Positions 19,075 through 28,116 of a stretch of 37,118 nt of DNA are shown here, piece after piece. Numbering within the stretch: position 1 is the stretch's first letter; each line of letters opens with the position of its first letter. Position numbers and translations under genes: made by a program. Source of the stretch: a virus; the IMG/VR virus record IMGVR_UViG_3300020416_000023, positions 1 to 37,118 of that record, one strand, 5' to 3'. A model generated the notes under the pieces. It did no database searches and was not told the origin of the DNA. It saw only the letters and a program-made list of their open reading frames with translations.

Positions 19075-21625
19075 AAAATTTATCTGCTAATCCTGGTGCA
19101 GATTGTGGCAGTTTTTCACCTGGTTGCCACCAGTAATCATTTCTATCTTCTTTTTTTGTTCTTTTTATCTTTCTTTTAACCTTTGATTTATGCTTGGGAT
19201 CAATCATTTCTGACAAATACTCAAACAAATATCTTTCTAAAACAAGTCTCATGTACCAAGCAGAAGCACCTGGACTATTTGCTCTCACAAATTTTGATAT
19301 ATCTCCACCCAAATTCATTTCTTTGTTAGGATCAGCTGCTTGATATACATTGCCGAAAACTAAATCTAGTGCCTGAAAAGTCAATCCAGCGGTTGGGCCA
19401 ATCACTTCTGCCGTTCTGCCAGCTACACCATCTATACTGTATCTACCACCGAATAACATATCACCAACAAAACCTAAACCTCCTCCATGCAGCATTGCAT
19501 TTAACCAGTATTTAGGATTATCGTAATTTTCTAAACTGCTTATGTTTTTGCCTTGTGTAACATTTTTAAGTTCGTGAGTTAATGCTCCAAATAGTGTGGT
19601 TGTAAATAAAAGTGGCAAGGCATAACCTAATTTGCCTTTAATGGTTTTTCTGTACACAGCTCTTGCCATGTGAGTGAACATAAATGTTAGTGGAAATTGT
19701 TTAAATTGTAGAATAGATCTCATTACTTCACCGACAACTGTACCTGGCCTTGTTCTACCACTTATGACTGTAGCACCTCTAGCGTTTGCAACTGGCACTG
19801 AATGATCGACCATATCCTGTACCATGTGCTGATATTTGTTAGCAAGATCTTGAGCTTGAGATGAAGATATATCATTGCGTGCAGCTATATCATCAGCCCT
19901 TAAATACAAAGCACCCTTCCAGTTTTTATCTTCGACACCTGCATCATACATTTTAGTTTTTCTTATAATATCCCACTCTCTATCTGTGATACCAAACTCA
20001 ACTAATAAATCTTTATTCTTTTTTGATAATCTTTTGTACGAGGTGTTAGAAATTCTTGCAAAATAAGCAAGTATTTCCATACCAGCACCCCATCTACCAG
20101 CTTGTGTAAACCAAGATAGCTGTGTCGTTCTTAAAACAATATCAGCCAATCTTCTGGAAAATTCATGTGACTCTATTGTATCAGCTGAATATCTTGACAT
20201 TGCAGAAGCCAGGGTTGTCCAATGCTCTGCCGCTAATCCAGAAGTTGCTGCAATTTTTAGCCTAGTATTTTTATCAACTCCTTTTAATGGTGATAAGAAC
20301 GTCTGTAAGTTGCTGTACATAGCTCTTGCAGCAGGTGTTCCAGAAAACCTTGCAGTTCCTCTTGTTAAATTAAAATCATTTAGAGCCATAAAAAAAGCAG
20401 AACCTAAATATGATGCAGTTGCTATTTGTCTTAGACTTGACATATTTTTTGCAGTTCGTGCATTTACAGGAATATTTAAATCACCTTTTAAGTAGTAATA
20501 CATGTTTTCAGTTGCTTCTATAGAAGTACGAGCTGAATTGATTGCTTTTTGTTGTTTGGATGCAGGTTGCAAGTTAGCCCACCTATTTACATCTTTACCT
20601 AAAGATCTAAGAAGAGAATCAGGATTTGGCCCCAGCACTTCCATCATAGCAATATCCCTAGACATTTTATCAATGTGCGTAACTGCAACGTTAAATAAAT
20701 CACCGTCACCAAACCTGTCAGTGTAAACTTTCCATGATTCAAAATCTTTGAAATGAATAAATCTATGATCTAGTTTTGAATTTGCTAACATTCTGCTTTG
20801 ACCAGTACCACCTAATTTAGTTACATAGCCGTTTGTAATTATATTGTTGTAAGCTTCTGATAAAGCTGTCTGTAATTCTGCATCATTAAAATTTTTACCA
20901 GTTTGATAGTTAATCATTTTTTCTCTATCAAGCATTGGTAAAACAAAATCTACCCATTCTTTAGCTGATATTGAGCCTACTTTTGTAGAATTGTGATACT
21001 GTGGAATATAATTAAAGTTAGCTTTTGGAATACTGCCTCCTGCCGCATTAAATCTAAGTCTTGCGTATTCAAAAGCTTCTTTTAGTGTAAGTGCAATTTC
21101 CTGTGCTGCTGTATTTTTTGTTGATCCAGGGCTATACATTTCTCTGCCAACCATTTCTAAATCGGCTTTATTTCTAGTTGAACCTATCAATGTATGTCTG
21201 TGATTTTTGATAAATTCAAACATGTGTTTTTGTATTGCACCTCTTACAACTCTCATTCTAATTTCAACGTTTTGATATTTTGAAGTACCCTCTGGTACTT
21301 CTAAAAATCCAACAATTCTTTTTAATGCTTCTGGTGGATCTATCTCACCTTTAAGATTTTTGTAATCTTCTAGTATATATTTTTTTGCTTTGTTATAGGC
21401 AATGCTTTGTTTAATCGTGTGTCTTTTTTTATTGATGTTTTTATATTGCATGCTTTCAAAGGTATCTTTACCTGCAAGCCTTGCAGCTTCAGTTTCTGTT
21501 TTACCTGCATCAATATGTTTTTTAATATTTGATAAATATAGTTCTTCTATACTTACTTGCTTTTTTTTATCAATTAAACCTTCTGCTGATAATTCCTGAA
21601 TACATTTAATAAAACTCATACGCAA
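19073..21625 (-). CDS. Internal virion/ejection protein (large core protein)
   Basis: This 850-residue protein occupies the place of T7 gp16 before the fibre gene and is probably packed in the head and ejected into the cell. It is mostly helical and basic. One hydrophobic stretch (ALPLLFTTTLFGALTH, near residues 665-685) could insert into the membrane. The C-terminus has features I recognise from podovirus ejection proteins: SPGASAWYMRLVLERYLFEYL, then a Lys/Arg-rich run and WWQPGEKLPQSAPG. No lytic transglycosylase domain is apparent, although T7 gp16 has one. The start overlaps the end of the polyvalent protein gene by 10 bases. Confidence 0.8.
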   Translation of the reverse strand: MRMSFIKCIQELSAEGLIDKKKQVSIEELYLSNIKKHIDAGKTETEAARLAGKDTFESMQYKNINKKRHTIKQSIAYNKAKKYILEDYKNLKGEIDPPEALKRIVGFLEVPEGTSKYQNVEIRMRVVRGAIQKHMFEFIKNHRHTLIGSTRNKADLEMVGREMYSPGSTKNTAAQEIALTLKEAFEYARLRFNAAGGSIPKANFNYIPQYHNSTKVGSISAKEWVDFVLPMLDREKMINYQTGKNFNDAELQTALSEAYNNIITNGYVTKLGGTGQSRMLANSKLDHRFIHFKDFESWKVYTDRFGDGDLFNVAVTHIDKMSRDIAMMEVLGPNPDSLLRSLGKDVNRWANLQPASKQQKAINSARTSIEATENMYYYLKGDLNIPVNARTAKNMSSLRQIATASYLGSAFFMALNDFNLTRGTARFSGTPAARAMYSNLQTFLSPLKGVDKNTRLKIAATSGLAAEHWTTLASAMSRYSADTIESHEFSRRLADIVLRTTQLSWFTQAGRWGAGMEILAYFARISNTSYKRLSKKNKDLLVEFGITDREWDIIRKTKMYDAGVEDKNWKGALYLRADDIAARNDISSSQAQDLANKYQHMVQDMVDHSVPVANARGATVISGRTRPGTVVGEVMRSILQFKQFPLTFMFTHMARAVYRKTIKGKLGYALPLLFTTTLFGALTHELKNVTQGKNISSLENYDNPKYWLNAMLHGGGLGFVGDMLFGGRYSIDGVAGRTAEVIGPTAGLTFQALDLVFGNVYQAADPNKEMNLGGDISKFVRANSPGASAWYMRLVLERYLFEYLSEMIDPKHKSKVKRKIKRTKKEDRNDYWWQPGEKLPQSAPGLADKF

Positions 21626-24600
21626 CTCCTTGTGACAAGCTCTCCTACAATAGCTTTGTCATTTTCAATATCGTCAACAAATTGTTTGTATGTCGTAGTT
21701 ATGTTTTCCATTTCATCACCTACAACTCTTTCACCTACTACAATTTCTAAATCATCTACATTATCCATAATACCTTCTCTTTCCTTGATAGCAGCATAAG
21801 TTGCATCAAAATCTTTTTTATCTTCTACCTCAAGTTTTGCTCTATCAAGTTCTTCCTCTTTTGTTAAAAAAAGTTTTTCTTTGTATTTTCTATAGGCACG
21901 ACCATTTTCAAAAGCCTTTAGCATATCTTTGTGGTGTATTTGTACTTCCATTGTAAATCCATCTTTTGCTACCATTTGTAAATGAATAGCCTTGTAACCA
22001 CTTGATCTATCTTTCAATGCAAAATAATTTTCTACATCCACTAATTTTACGTCCATTTCTTGTATTCTTTTGAAAACTTTCGTAACATCCTCCATACTTT
22101 CTACGGTAATTCTGCCACCTAAATAATCTGGAATTGTTGTTGCATCTCCTTGATCAGTACGTTCTTTTTTAGCAATTTTGTTCTTAACTTTGGCTAATTC
22201 TTTAGTCCTAACTTCTACCTTTACATTGTCTATATCTATCACTATATTATTAAGTGTAGCTTCTAAGTCAGGTTTATACTGATTTGCAAGTTGCATTAAT
22301 TCATTAACATCTTTTGTAGGTTGTACTATGACACGTTTAAAAACAGAGTTAAAATCACCGATTGAGATAGTATCGTCAATTCGTGATAATGGCGTTGTAT
22401 TGGCACTAGCAAAAACAGTTGATGATGGTTCAGCTCCAGTAGCCTGGAGTCCTATTAAGTCTTCCTGGATTAACGTTTCTGGTGATTTTACAGTAGGTGA
22501 AGTATTAATTGCACCACCATTAACTAATTCTGGGTTATTAGATGAAATTTCTAATTCATCCGAAAAAGCAGCTAATTCTTGATCAGCGTTTCTCTGATTT
22601 ACATTTAAATTATTAGGATCATCAAAATTTTCTAAGCTTTGTCTTTCGACAGTTGGGCTAGGTTCTTCAGATATTTTAGATGACGAGCCTTCAACAACTG
22701 CACTCCGTCTATCTCCGCTTGCACTAATCCCCTTAGTATCACCTCGTTCAATTGCTCCTCTGATAGCTTCGATAAAAGTTTCCGTTGCTTCTCGTTTGTT
22801 ACCATCTGCCCAAAGTTTTGCTGACCTTGTAAGAGCATCTGAGATGTCTCCTTTTCTGTTTGCAAGCGTTTCGATTTGGTAGATTGCGACTGCATTTTGT
22901 TCCTCCTGGGTTCTGTTATAACTTGTATCAAGTTTATTTTTTCCGTCTTCTATTATTCTTGCCTCATTTTGTATGAGGGTTGACATAACAGTTTTGTCTT
23001 TTTTTAACTTGTCAAGTGACGCTTTCATCACTTTGCCACGTTCTACAATTAAGCTTTCTTTTATAGTTGTCGTGCCAAACATGTCAATAGTTGTCACATC
23101 CCTACTGCCTGCTTGTAGAATACTGTCTATTTGTGTTCTCATCTCAATATCAGATGCAGGACGTGTTTTTTCTAATATTTTGATTACACTTAGATGCAAG
23201 GCTGGATCATCAACTAAATTACCTACAGCAGCTGCCAATCTTGCGTTCATGCCACTATTTAAATAATAACCCCATGCATCATCACTTAATTTATACAAAG
23301 CCGTTGAATACCTATACAATGATGAATTTGGTGCTACTTTGTTTGCCATCCTCGTTATGTAATTAGGATCAACTCGCAAAGCTCTTGCGACATCAACTGC
23401 ATCAGCTGTGCCTTGTTGCACGTTTCTAATCATGGCTTCACCCATAACTTCTTCTGCTGTAAATCCGTCTACTTCTCGTCTTACAGTAGCATTTATTGTT
23501 ATGTTAGCGTCTGGATCAGCTGCTTGCAGCCTTTTTGCAAGTCCTAATCTTTGGTGTCCGTCAGCTATAACGTATGTTCCGTCTTCTCTTTGAAACACCA
23601 TTAATGAACCTGCTGCATCTCTATCCCATTGTTTTACCTTTGCTAGCGTATCTTTTACGCCTCTAGCATCTCCTCCAGTCTTAAATTGAAATGTTTCTGC
23701 GTCAAATATAATATCTTTTGGATTAAGATAGACATCATACGCTACAGGTCTATTTTCTTTTACAACTACAGGAACAGATGATTGTTCAAGCATCCTTGGT
23801 TGTTCATTGTTTATTAACGCATCAGATGCAGCTTCCATTCTCCTAATATGCTCTAATGTGCCGTCAGCACCAGCCTCAAAAGGTTTTTCTAAATTATCGT
23901 CAATAGAATTTTTTATATCTTCTATTGCCATTTTAACTTTTGATTTATTCAAAGCAGTAGGATTTATTTGTTCAATAAACATAACCAACTCAGTGGGTTC
24001 TAGTTGGTTCATTTGTTTTCCAATAAATTCTAAAAGAGCCTCATCACTTAAATTTTCATCAACAAAAAATTTTGCTTTTAAATCTGGTGATAAAGATGAA
24101 ATAGCTTTTTTGGCTTGCGTTGCTGCTGCTGAGTAACCAGCTTTTAATGCAACTCCAGTACCAGCAAAGACTGACGGTATAGATGCACCTAATAACGTAG
24201 ATAGCAAAACAACTTTTGCAGCGTCCTCTACTGTATATTCTATACCAACGCTTTCTTTAAATGGCAGAACAGATGCTTCAATAGCTGTAGTAGCTCCAAA
24301 TGCTATAACTGCCTCTGCAGCTGTTACTCTTAATAAATTTGTTGTAAAAGAAAAACCAGACCCATAAGCAAAACCAAATGGTATAGTTGATAATATTAAA
24401 GGATCAGTAAATCCTGCACCCATGCCACCAACTAAAGTACCAGCAATTCTATCAAAACCATTTTCTGCATACTGATTTACTAAGGATAAATTTGCTGCAC
24501 TTTGTCTGGCTTTTTCAGCTTCTTTTTCAAAAAAGAAATTAAATCCATTATATTTTTCTCTTTCTTGTGGCGGTATCTTTGATAAATATTTTTGTATTTT

Positions 24601-24948
24601 ATTTTGTACAAATTTCTTTTTTTCAAAATGAGTTATGTCTGCGTTCAAAATAGCTTCTTCTGGGCTTGAGCTATAACTCATAGATTTTATTTCCATTTCT
24701 CTACGTTCAAACTCAGTAAGTGGTAAATCTGGTCTGTAAACATCTACTTGGGGTATGTCAGCGTCTGGAAATTTTTCATTAAAATCATTTATCATTGCAG
24801 AAGTTGCTGCTATGTCAGTTTCCATAGCAGACATAGAGTTGTGATATTGTGCAAAATCATAAAAGGCTACTGACATATTGTCTTGAAACCCTTGTGGATC
24901 TATTTGCATGGCTTGTGTATTGCTTTTAAGTTTTTCTTTTTTAAACAT
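21616..24948 (-). CDS. Polyvalent internal virion protein with ParB-like and RelA/SpoT-like domains
   Basis: This 1110-residue protein lies among the internal core genes and is probably co-injected with DNA. Two hydrophobic regions (about 168-230 and 243-275) may cross membranes. Residues 400-530 resemble a ParB/DdrB-type domain: RPVAYDVYLNPKDI, VIADGHQRLGLAKRL (D463-G-H-Q-R467) and AMIRNVQQGTADAVDVARAL. Residues 914-1020 look like a RelA/SpoT synthetase: R914-x-K916 ... K924, D941-x4-R946 in PDYLGGRIT, SGYKAIHL (Y985, H989), MEVQIHHKDM (E1001, Q1003) and GRAYRKYKE. All positions known to bind metal or nucleotide are present; only the Ser of R-x-K-x3-S is Lys. It could make (p)ppGpp-like alarmones or pyrophosphorylate another target. 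Activity is inferred. Confidence 0.75.
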   Translation of the reverse strand: MFKKEKLKSNTQAMQIDPQGFQDNMSVAFYDFAQYHNSMSAMETDIAATSAMINDFNEKFPDADIPQVDVYRPDLPLTEFERREMEIKSMSYSSSPEEAILNADITHFEKKKFVQNKIQKYLSKIPPQEREKYNGFNFFFEKEAEKARQSAANLSLVNQYAENGFDRIAGTLVGGMGAGFTDPLILSTIPFGFAYGSGFSFTTNLLRVTAAEAVIAFGATTAIEASVLPFKESVGIEYTVEDAAKVVLLSTLLGASIPSVFAGTGVALKAGYSAAATQAKKAISSLSPDLKAKFFVDENLSDEALLEFIGKQMNQLEPTELVMFIEQINPTALNKSKVKMAIEDIKNSIDDNLEKPFEAGADGTLEHIRRMEAASDALINNEQPRMLEQSSVPVVVKENRPVAYDVYLNPKDIIFDAETFQFKTGGDARGVKDTLAKVKQWDRDAAGSLMVFQREDGTYVIADGHQRLGLAKRLQAADPDANITINATVRREVDGFTAEEVMGEAMIRNVQQGTADAVDVARALRVDPNYITRMANKVAPNSSLYRYSTALYKLSDDAWGYYLNSGMNARLAAAVGNLVDDPALHLSVIKILEKTRPASDIEMRTQIDSILQAGSRDVTTIDMFGTTTIKESLIVERGKVMKASLDKLKKDKTVMSTLIQNEARIIEDGKNKLDTSYNRTQEEQNAVAIYQIETLANRKGDISDALTRSAKLWADGNKREATETFIEAIRGAIERGDTKGISASGDRRSAVVEGSSSKISEEPSPTVERQSLENFDDPNNLNVNQRNADQELAAFSDELEISSNNPELVNGGAINTSPTVKSPETLIQEDLIGLQATGAEPSSTVFASANTTPLSRIDDTISIGDFNSVFKRVIVQPTKDVNELMQLANQYKPDLEATLNNIVIDIDNVKVEVRTKELAKVKNKIAKKERTDQGDATTIPDYLGGRITVESMEDVTKVFKRIQEMDVKLVDVENYFALKDRSSGYKAIHLQMVAKDGFTMEVQIHHKDMLKAFENGRAYRKYKEKLFLTKEEELDRAKLEVEDKKDFDATYAAIKEREGIMDNVDDLEIVVGERVVGDEMENITTTYKQFVDDIENDKAIVGELVTRSCV

Positions 24949-27177
24949 TTAATTTGCTATGCTGCTGTAGATTTTTTTTATATCAAATATGACAGTGTTT
25001 CCTTCTATATCTTTTACGACAATATCTGAAGTTTGTGGATTATCACCAAACACAAAAATGTATTCTCCGTTTCCATAAGGTAATAAATGAACCCTGCTTT
25101 GATCAAATAGGTCTTCTGCTTTTGCTTCTCTTGCTCCTCCAGTAGTAAGTTCATTTGGAAAATATGGCATTGAGCTTACTGCTGCTTTTAACAAAGAATC
25201 AGTCATATTATTATCTAGCATTTCTTCTAATGTATCTTTACCATCACCAAATTCTGCATTTTGATGATACGTTCTATTATAAATAACGCCTGGAACAATG
25301 ATTCCGTGTCCATTGTACATTTCTATACCACCATAGCCATTAGACATGCCAGCCGCTATATTTACTGCTTCAATCATTTTATCAGAAAAATCTGGATCTA
25401 CATATTCGTAACCTATTGCTGCATCTGGATCGTTTAAAATAAGACCTTTAAAAATTAAATCAGCTGCATTGCTTATAGCTCGAAAATTTTTTTTGTTATC
25501 TAATACAGGACTCATTTGAAAAGTTTTGAGCATGTCTTGTTTTATATGAATATATTCTGGTCTTGATACTTTTGCTTGGTTCAAAAGATTTTTAGTTTGC
25601 TCATCATCTTTCAAAGTATATGCTTTGATTGCAGCTTGTAATTCTTTTGTCTCGCCAGTTAAATTTAATAAAGTGCCTATGTGAGCTATACCTTCTGCAT
25701 TTTTAATACTTCCAATTTCACTAAATGCATTTGCACCTAGCTCTTGGGACATAAGGCTTACAGTCGATATTAGTTTTGTAACAGCTTCTTCAGATCCACT
25801 ATTTAATATTCTTTCTACTTGCTGTAATTCAACAGGCATAAAAAATTGTGGTTCTACATTATACAAAAGACCAGCAGATAAGGCGTTGTTATATCTCTGA
25901 CCTATCATGTTCATTGATTCTTGACTTTGTAGATCTATTTGTTCGAAATCTATAACCTGTACATTGTGACCTGCACTATTATAAACACCTAATATATTTG
26001 TTTTTTCATTCTTTTTTCTAAAATCAATATACTCTTCTAATTTTTTCTTTTTTGAAAGATTAATGGAATCAAAATTTTCTGTTCCTGAAGTGTTAGCTAA
26101 CACAGTATTAATATTATTTAGTTCTGCCATTACCGCTTGCATAGTCATGTTTTTTATAGGCATGATAAATTCATAAACATCCATAGCATGATTTAAATCT
26201 TGTAATTCTTCAGTTATAGGATCTTTGCCAACGCTTACAAGTTGTTGGTTTAAATTTATTGCTCTAGCAACTGCATCCTGAATTTTTATCACGTCTGGTG
26301 CGTAATCTTGTTCTATGACATTCGTGATATGTTTTATTTCTTCTTTCAGTGAACTTTTTGATTCTTCTAATTGTGCAATAGCAATGTTTTGCAATTTTGC
26401 ATTTTCAGCATCCGCATTTTTTTTCAAACCATTTTTTGTTTCTGGCTCTAAACCATCATAAGCTCCTCCGTCATGCAATTCGTAAAATTTTTGTAGATCA
26501 GTTCTTATCAATTGGTTTGCGTGTAAAACAGACAACTCGTCTTCTAGGTTTTTATTAAATTGTGCTTTACTTAAATTAGGCTTCATGTTTGCTCTTTCTA
26601 ATCTGTCATACATACCTATTACTGTGTCACTACCAAAAATATTCTCCTCCTGCATTTGTTGTACTATTCTGTTATTTTCTGCATTTGCTGAAAGCCAGGT
26701 GTTAAAAAATAAATTTTTTGAATCATTTATATCTTCAACCACAGCTTCTCTATTGTTTGTAAATATAGAATTTTCAATAGATGGATAATTACCTCTAATT
26801 AAGCTGTTTGATTTATTAAAAAACCACTCTGCTGCTGACGGATTATCTACCTTTGTTCTTTCATATATAACGTTTGCAGCTGCTTGAGCTTCTTCAAAAT
26901 AGTTTGTTGCACCGTTTTCAACGTCTTTACTTGTTTTATATTTATTGAAAATGTCATTGTGTGTTATGGTAAACTCATTCAAATTTTCAGTGTTTAACCT
27001 GTCATCTTTTATACGCTTATTTTTTTCATAAACGGTCATAGCAACGTCTGCTACTTTATCTGCAAATCTGGAAACTGCGTTTCCAACTTCTTCAGCCCCA
27101 GTAGATATACCTGGTCTATTTTGTGTAGATGGTAATTTAGGCTGTGTTTGTGATTGATATGTTGGTATTTTAACCAT
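24949..27177 (-). CDS. Internal virion protein, gp15-like
   Basis: This 742-residue protein is long, acidic and almost entirely helical, with a Pro/Gln/Thr-rich start (TYQSQTQPKLPSTQNRPGIS) and a Gly-containing early helix (EEVGNAVSRFADKVADVAM). No membrane span or enzymatic motif is visible. In T7-like phages the gene between the gp14-like and gp16-like genes encodes the tube protein of the ejection apparatus (gp15), which has the same size range and helical character. The assignment is by position and composition. The C-terminal part (VHLLPYGNGEYIFVFGDN) is strand-like. Confidence 0.7.
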   Translation of the reverse strand: MVKIPTYQSQTQPKLPSTQNRPGISTGAEEVGNAVSRFADKVADVAMTVYEKNKRIKDDRLNTENLNEFTITHNDIFNKYKTSKDVENGATNYFEEAQAAANVIYERTKVDNPSAAEWFFNKSNSLIRGNYPSIENSIFTNNREAVVEDINDSKNLFFNTWLSANAENNRIVQQMQEENIFGSDTVIGMYDRLERANMKPNLSKAQFNKNLEDELSVLHANQLIRTDLQKFYELHDGGAYDGLEPETKNGLKKNADAENAKLQNIAIAQLEESKSSLKEEIKHITNVIEQDYAPDVIKIQDAVARAINLNQQLVSVGKDPITEELQDLNHAMDVYEFIMPIKNMTMQAVMAELNNINTVLANTSGTENFDSINLSKKKKLEEYIDFRKKNEKTNILGVYNSAGHNVQVIDFEQIDLQSQESMNMIGQRYNNALSAGLLYNVEPQFFMPVELQQVERILNSGSEEAVTKLISTVSLMSQELGANAFSEIGSIKNAEGIAHIGTLLNLTGETKELQAAIKAYTLKDDEQTKNLLNQAKVSRPEYIHIKQDMLKTFQMSPVLDNKKNFRAISNAADLIFKGLILNDPDAAIGYEYVDPDFSDKMIEAVNIAAGMSNGYGGIEMYNGHGIIVPGVIYNRTYHQNAEFGDGKDTLEEMLDNNMTDSLLKAAVSSMPYFPNELTTGGAREAKAEDLFDQSRVHLLPYGNGEYIFVFGDNPQTSDIVVKDIEGNTVIFDIKKIYSSIAN

Positions 27178-27187
27178 GTTCTAACCT

Positions 27188-27679
27188 CTATCCTATTTCA
27201 CTAATTGTAGCACCACCAGACAGGAGTGTCTCTCCTGCACCTAAATATGCTGCTTTTTTTCTATTTTTGCCTCTTGCCAATGCCGCTGCACCTTGCATAC
27301 GTTGAATGACACCAGTTTCTATTCTATCTGCTGAGTCGACTTTTGCATTGTACATAATTACTTCTTTTTCTATTTCAGCTTCAGCATACATTTCTTGCAA
27401 TACCTCTAATGGCGTTCCTTCAAGACGAACACCAGATTTAAATATAGACATCTGACTTTCTGAAACTAATTTATCAAAATCTTTTTGAAATATAGCAACG
27501 TTTCTCTTGCCAAGATCTAAAGCTTGTTGTGCATCTAAATCTGCTTTTTGTGCGTTACGTTCAGCAATAGCTTGATTAGCTTTGCCCTCTGATTCTGCCG
27601 CTTTACCTGCTGCTATTTGTCCACCAGCACTGACAGCGGTTGCTCCTGCTACTAGAGCTATTGTTACTGGATCACCCAT
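27188..27679 (-). CDS. Internal virion protein, gp14-like
   Basis: This 163-residue protein begins with a small-residue hydrophobic segment (PVTIALVAGATAVSAGGQIAAG) followed by a long charged helix (AAESEGKANQAIAERNAQKA) and an Ala/Gly-rich end (KKAAYLGAGETLLSGGATIS). T7 gp14 and its relatives have the same design and form the outer-membrane pore of the ejection machine. The ATG shares its first base with the stop of the GNAT-like gene upstream. The gp14 assignment relies on layout and order rather than sequence identity. Confidence 0.75.
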   Translation of the reverse strand: MGDPVTIALVAGATAVSAGGQIAAGKAAESEGKANQAIAERNAQKADLDAQQALDLGKRNVAIFQKDFDKLVSESQMSIFKSGVRLEGTPLEVLQEMYAEAEIEKEVIMYNAKVDSADRIETGVIQRMQGAAALARGKNRKKAAYLGAGETLLSGGATISEIG

Positions 27680-28116
27680 TAAAAAACCCTCGCATATAAA
27701 TTATAATCCTCTTTGTCCATATATTGTTTCATTACACCTTCTGATTTTAATCCAAGCCATTGTGCAAACTTATGTCCTATTTCAAAATCAGATCTAACTG
27801 TCGTTTGTAATCTTTCAACTTTGTTATCTATCATAACTCTGTCAAAAATTTTTTTTATTATTCTAGCCGTCTGAATAGGATAGTCATGTATATCAATTGT
27901 TGCCATAACCCATCCTTCGTAAACATTACCCCACATATTAACCATACCTCCTGCTGCAATAATTTTATTTTCAATTAATCCAGTCCAGCTCATACCAGGT
28001 TTTTCTAATTGATCTAGCATGTCTGTATATTCAGGTTTGACTTTCAATAGGTCGTTATTGAGTCTTCTTGTTGCTATAAATTTACCGTGTTCTGCTGTAA
28101 AAGGTATAATTTTCAT
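27679..28116 (-). CDS. GNAT-like protein in the gp13 position
   Basis: This 145-residue protein resembles a degenerate GNAT acetyltransferase: an opening KIIPFTAEHGKFIATR, a central strand pair (MSWTGLIENKIIAAGGMVN, then EGWVMATID), a helix TARIIKKIFDRVM, and a final KFAQWLGLKSEGVMKQY that fits the last GNAT motif. The acetyl-CoA loop (R/Q-x-x-G-x-G/A) is not evident, so it may be structural. T7 gp13 in the same position is needed for internal core assembly. It overlaps the nozzle gene upstream by one base. Confidence 0.7.
   Translation of the reverse strand: MKIIPFTAEHGKFIATRRLNNDLLKVKPEYTDMLDQLEKPGMSWTGLIENKIIAAGGMVNMWGNVYEGWVMATIDIHDYPIQTARIIKKIFDRVMIDNKVERLQTTVRSDFEIGHKFAQWLGLKSEGVMKQYMDKEDYNLYARVF

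Noticed and set aside
22632-22931. 99-codon minus-strand frame inside the polyvalent gene
   Set aside because: It lies fully within the 1110-residue protein in another frame, has no ribosome-binding site and has a Gln/Lys-rich composition typical of a frame-shifted shadow.
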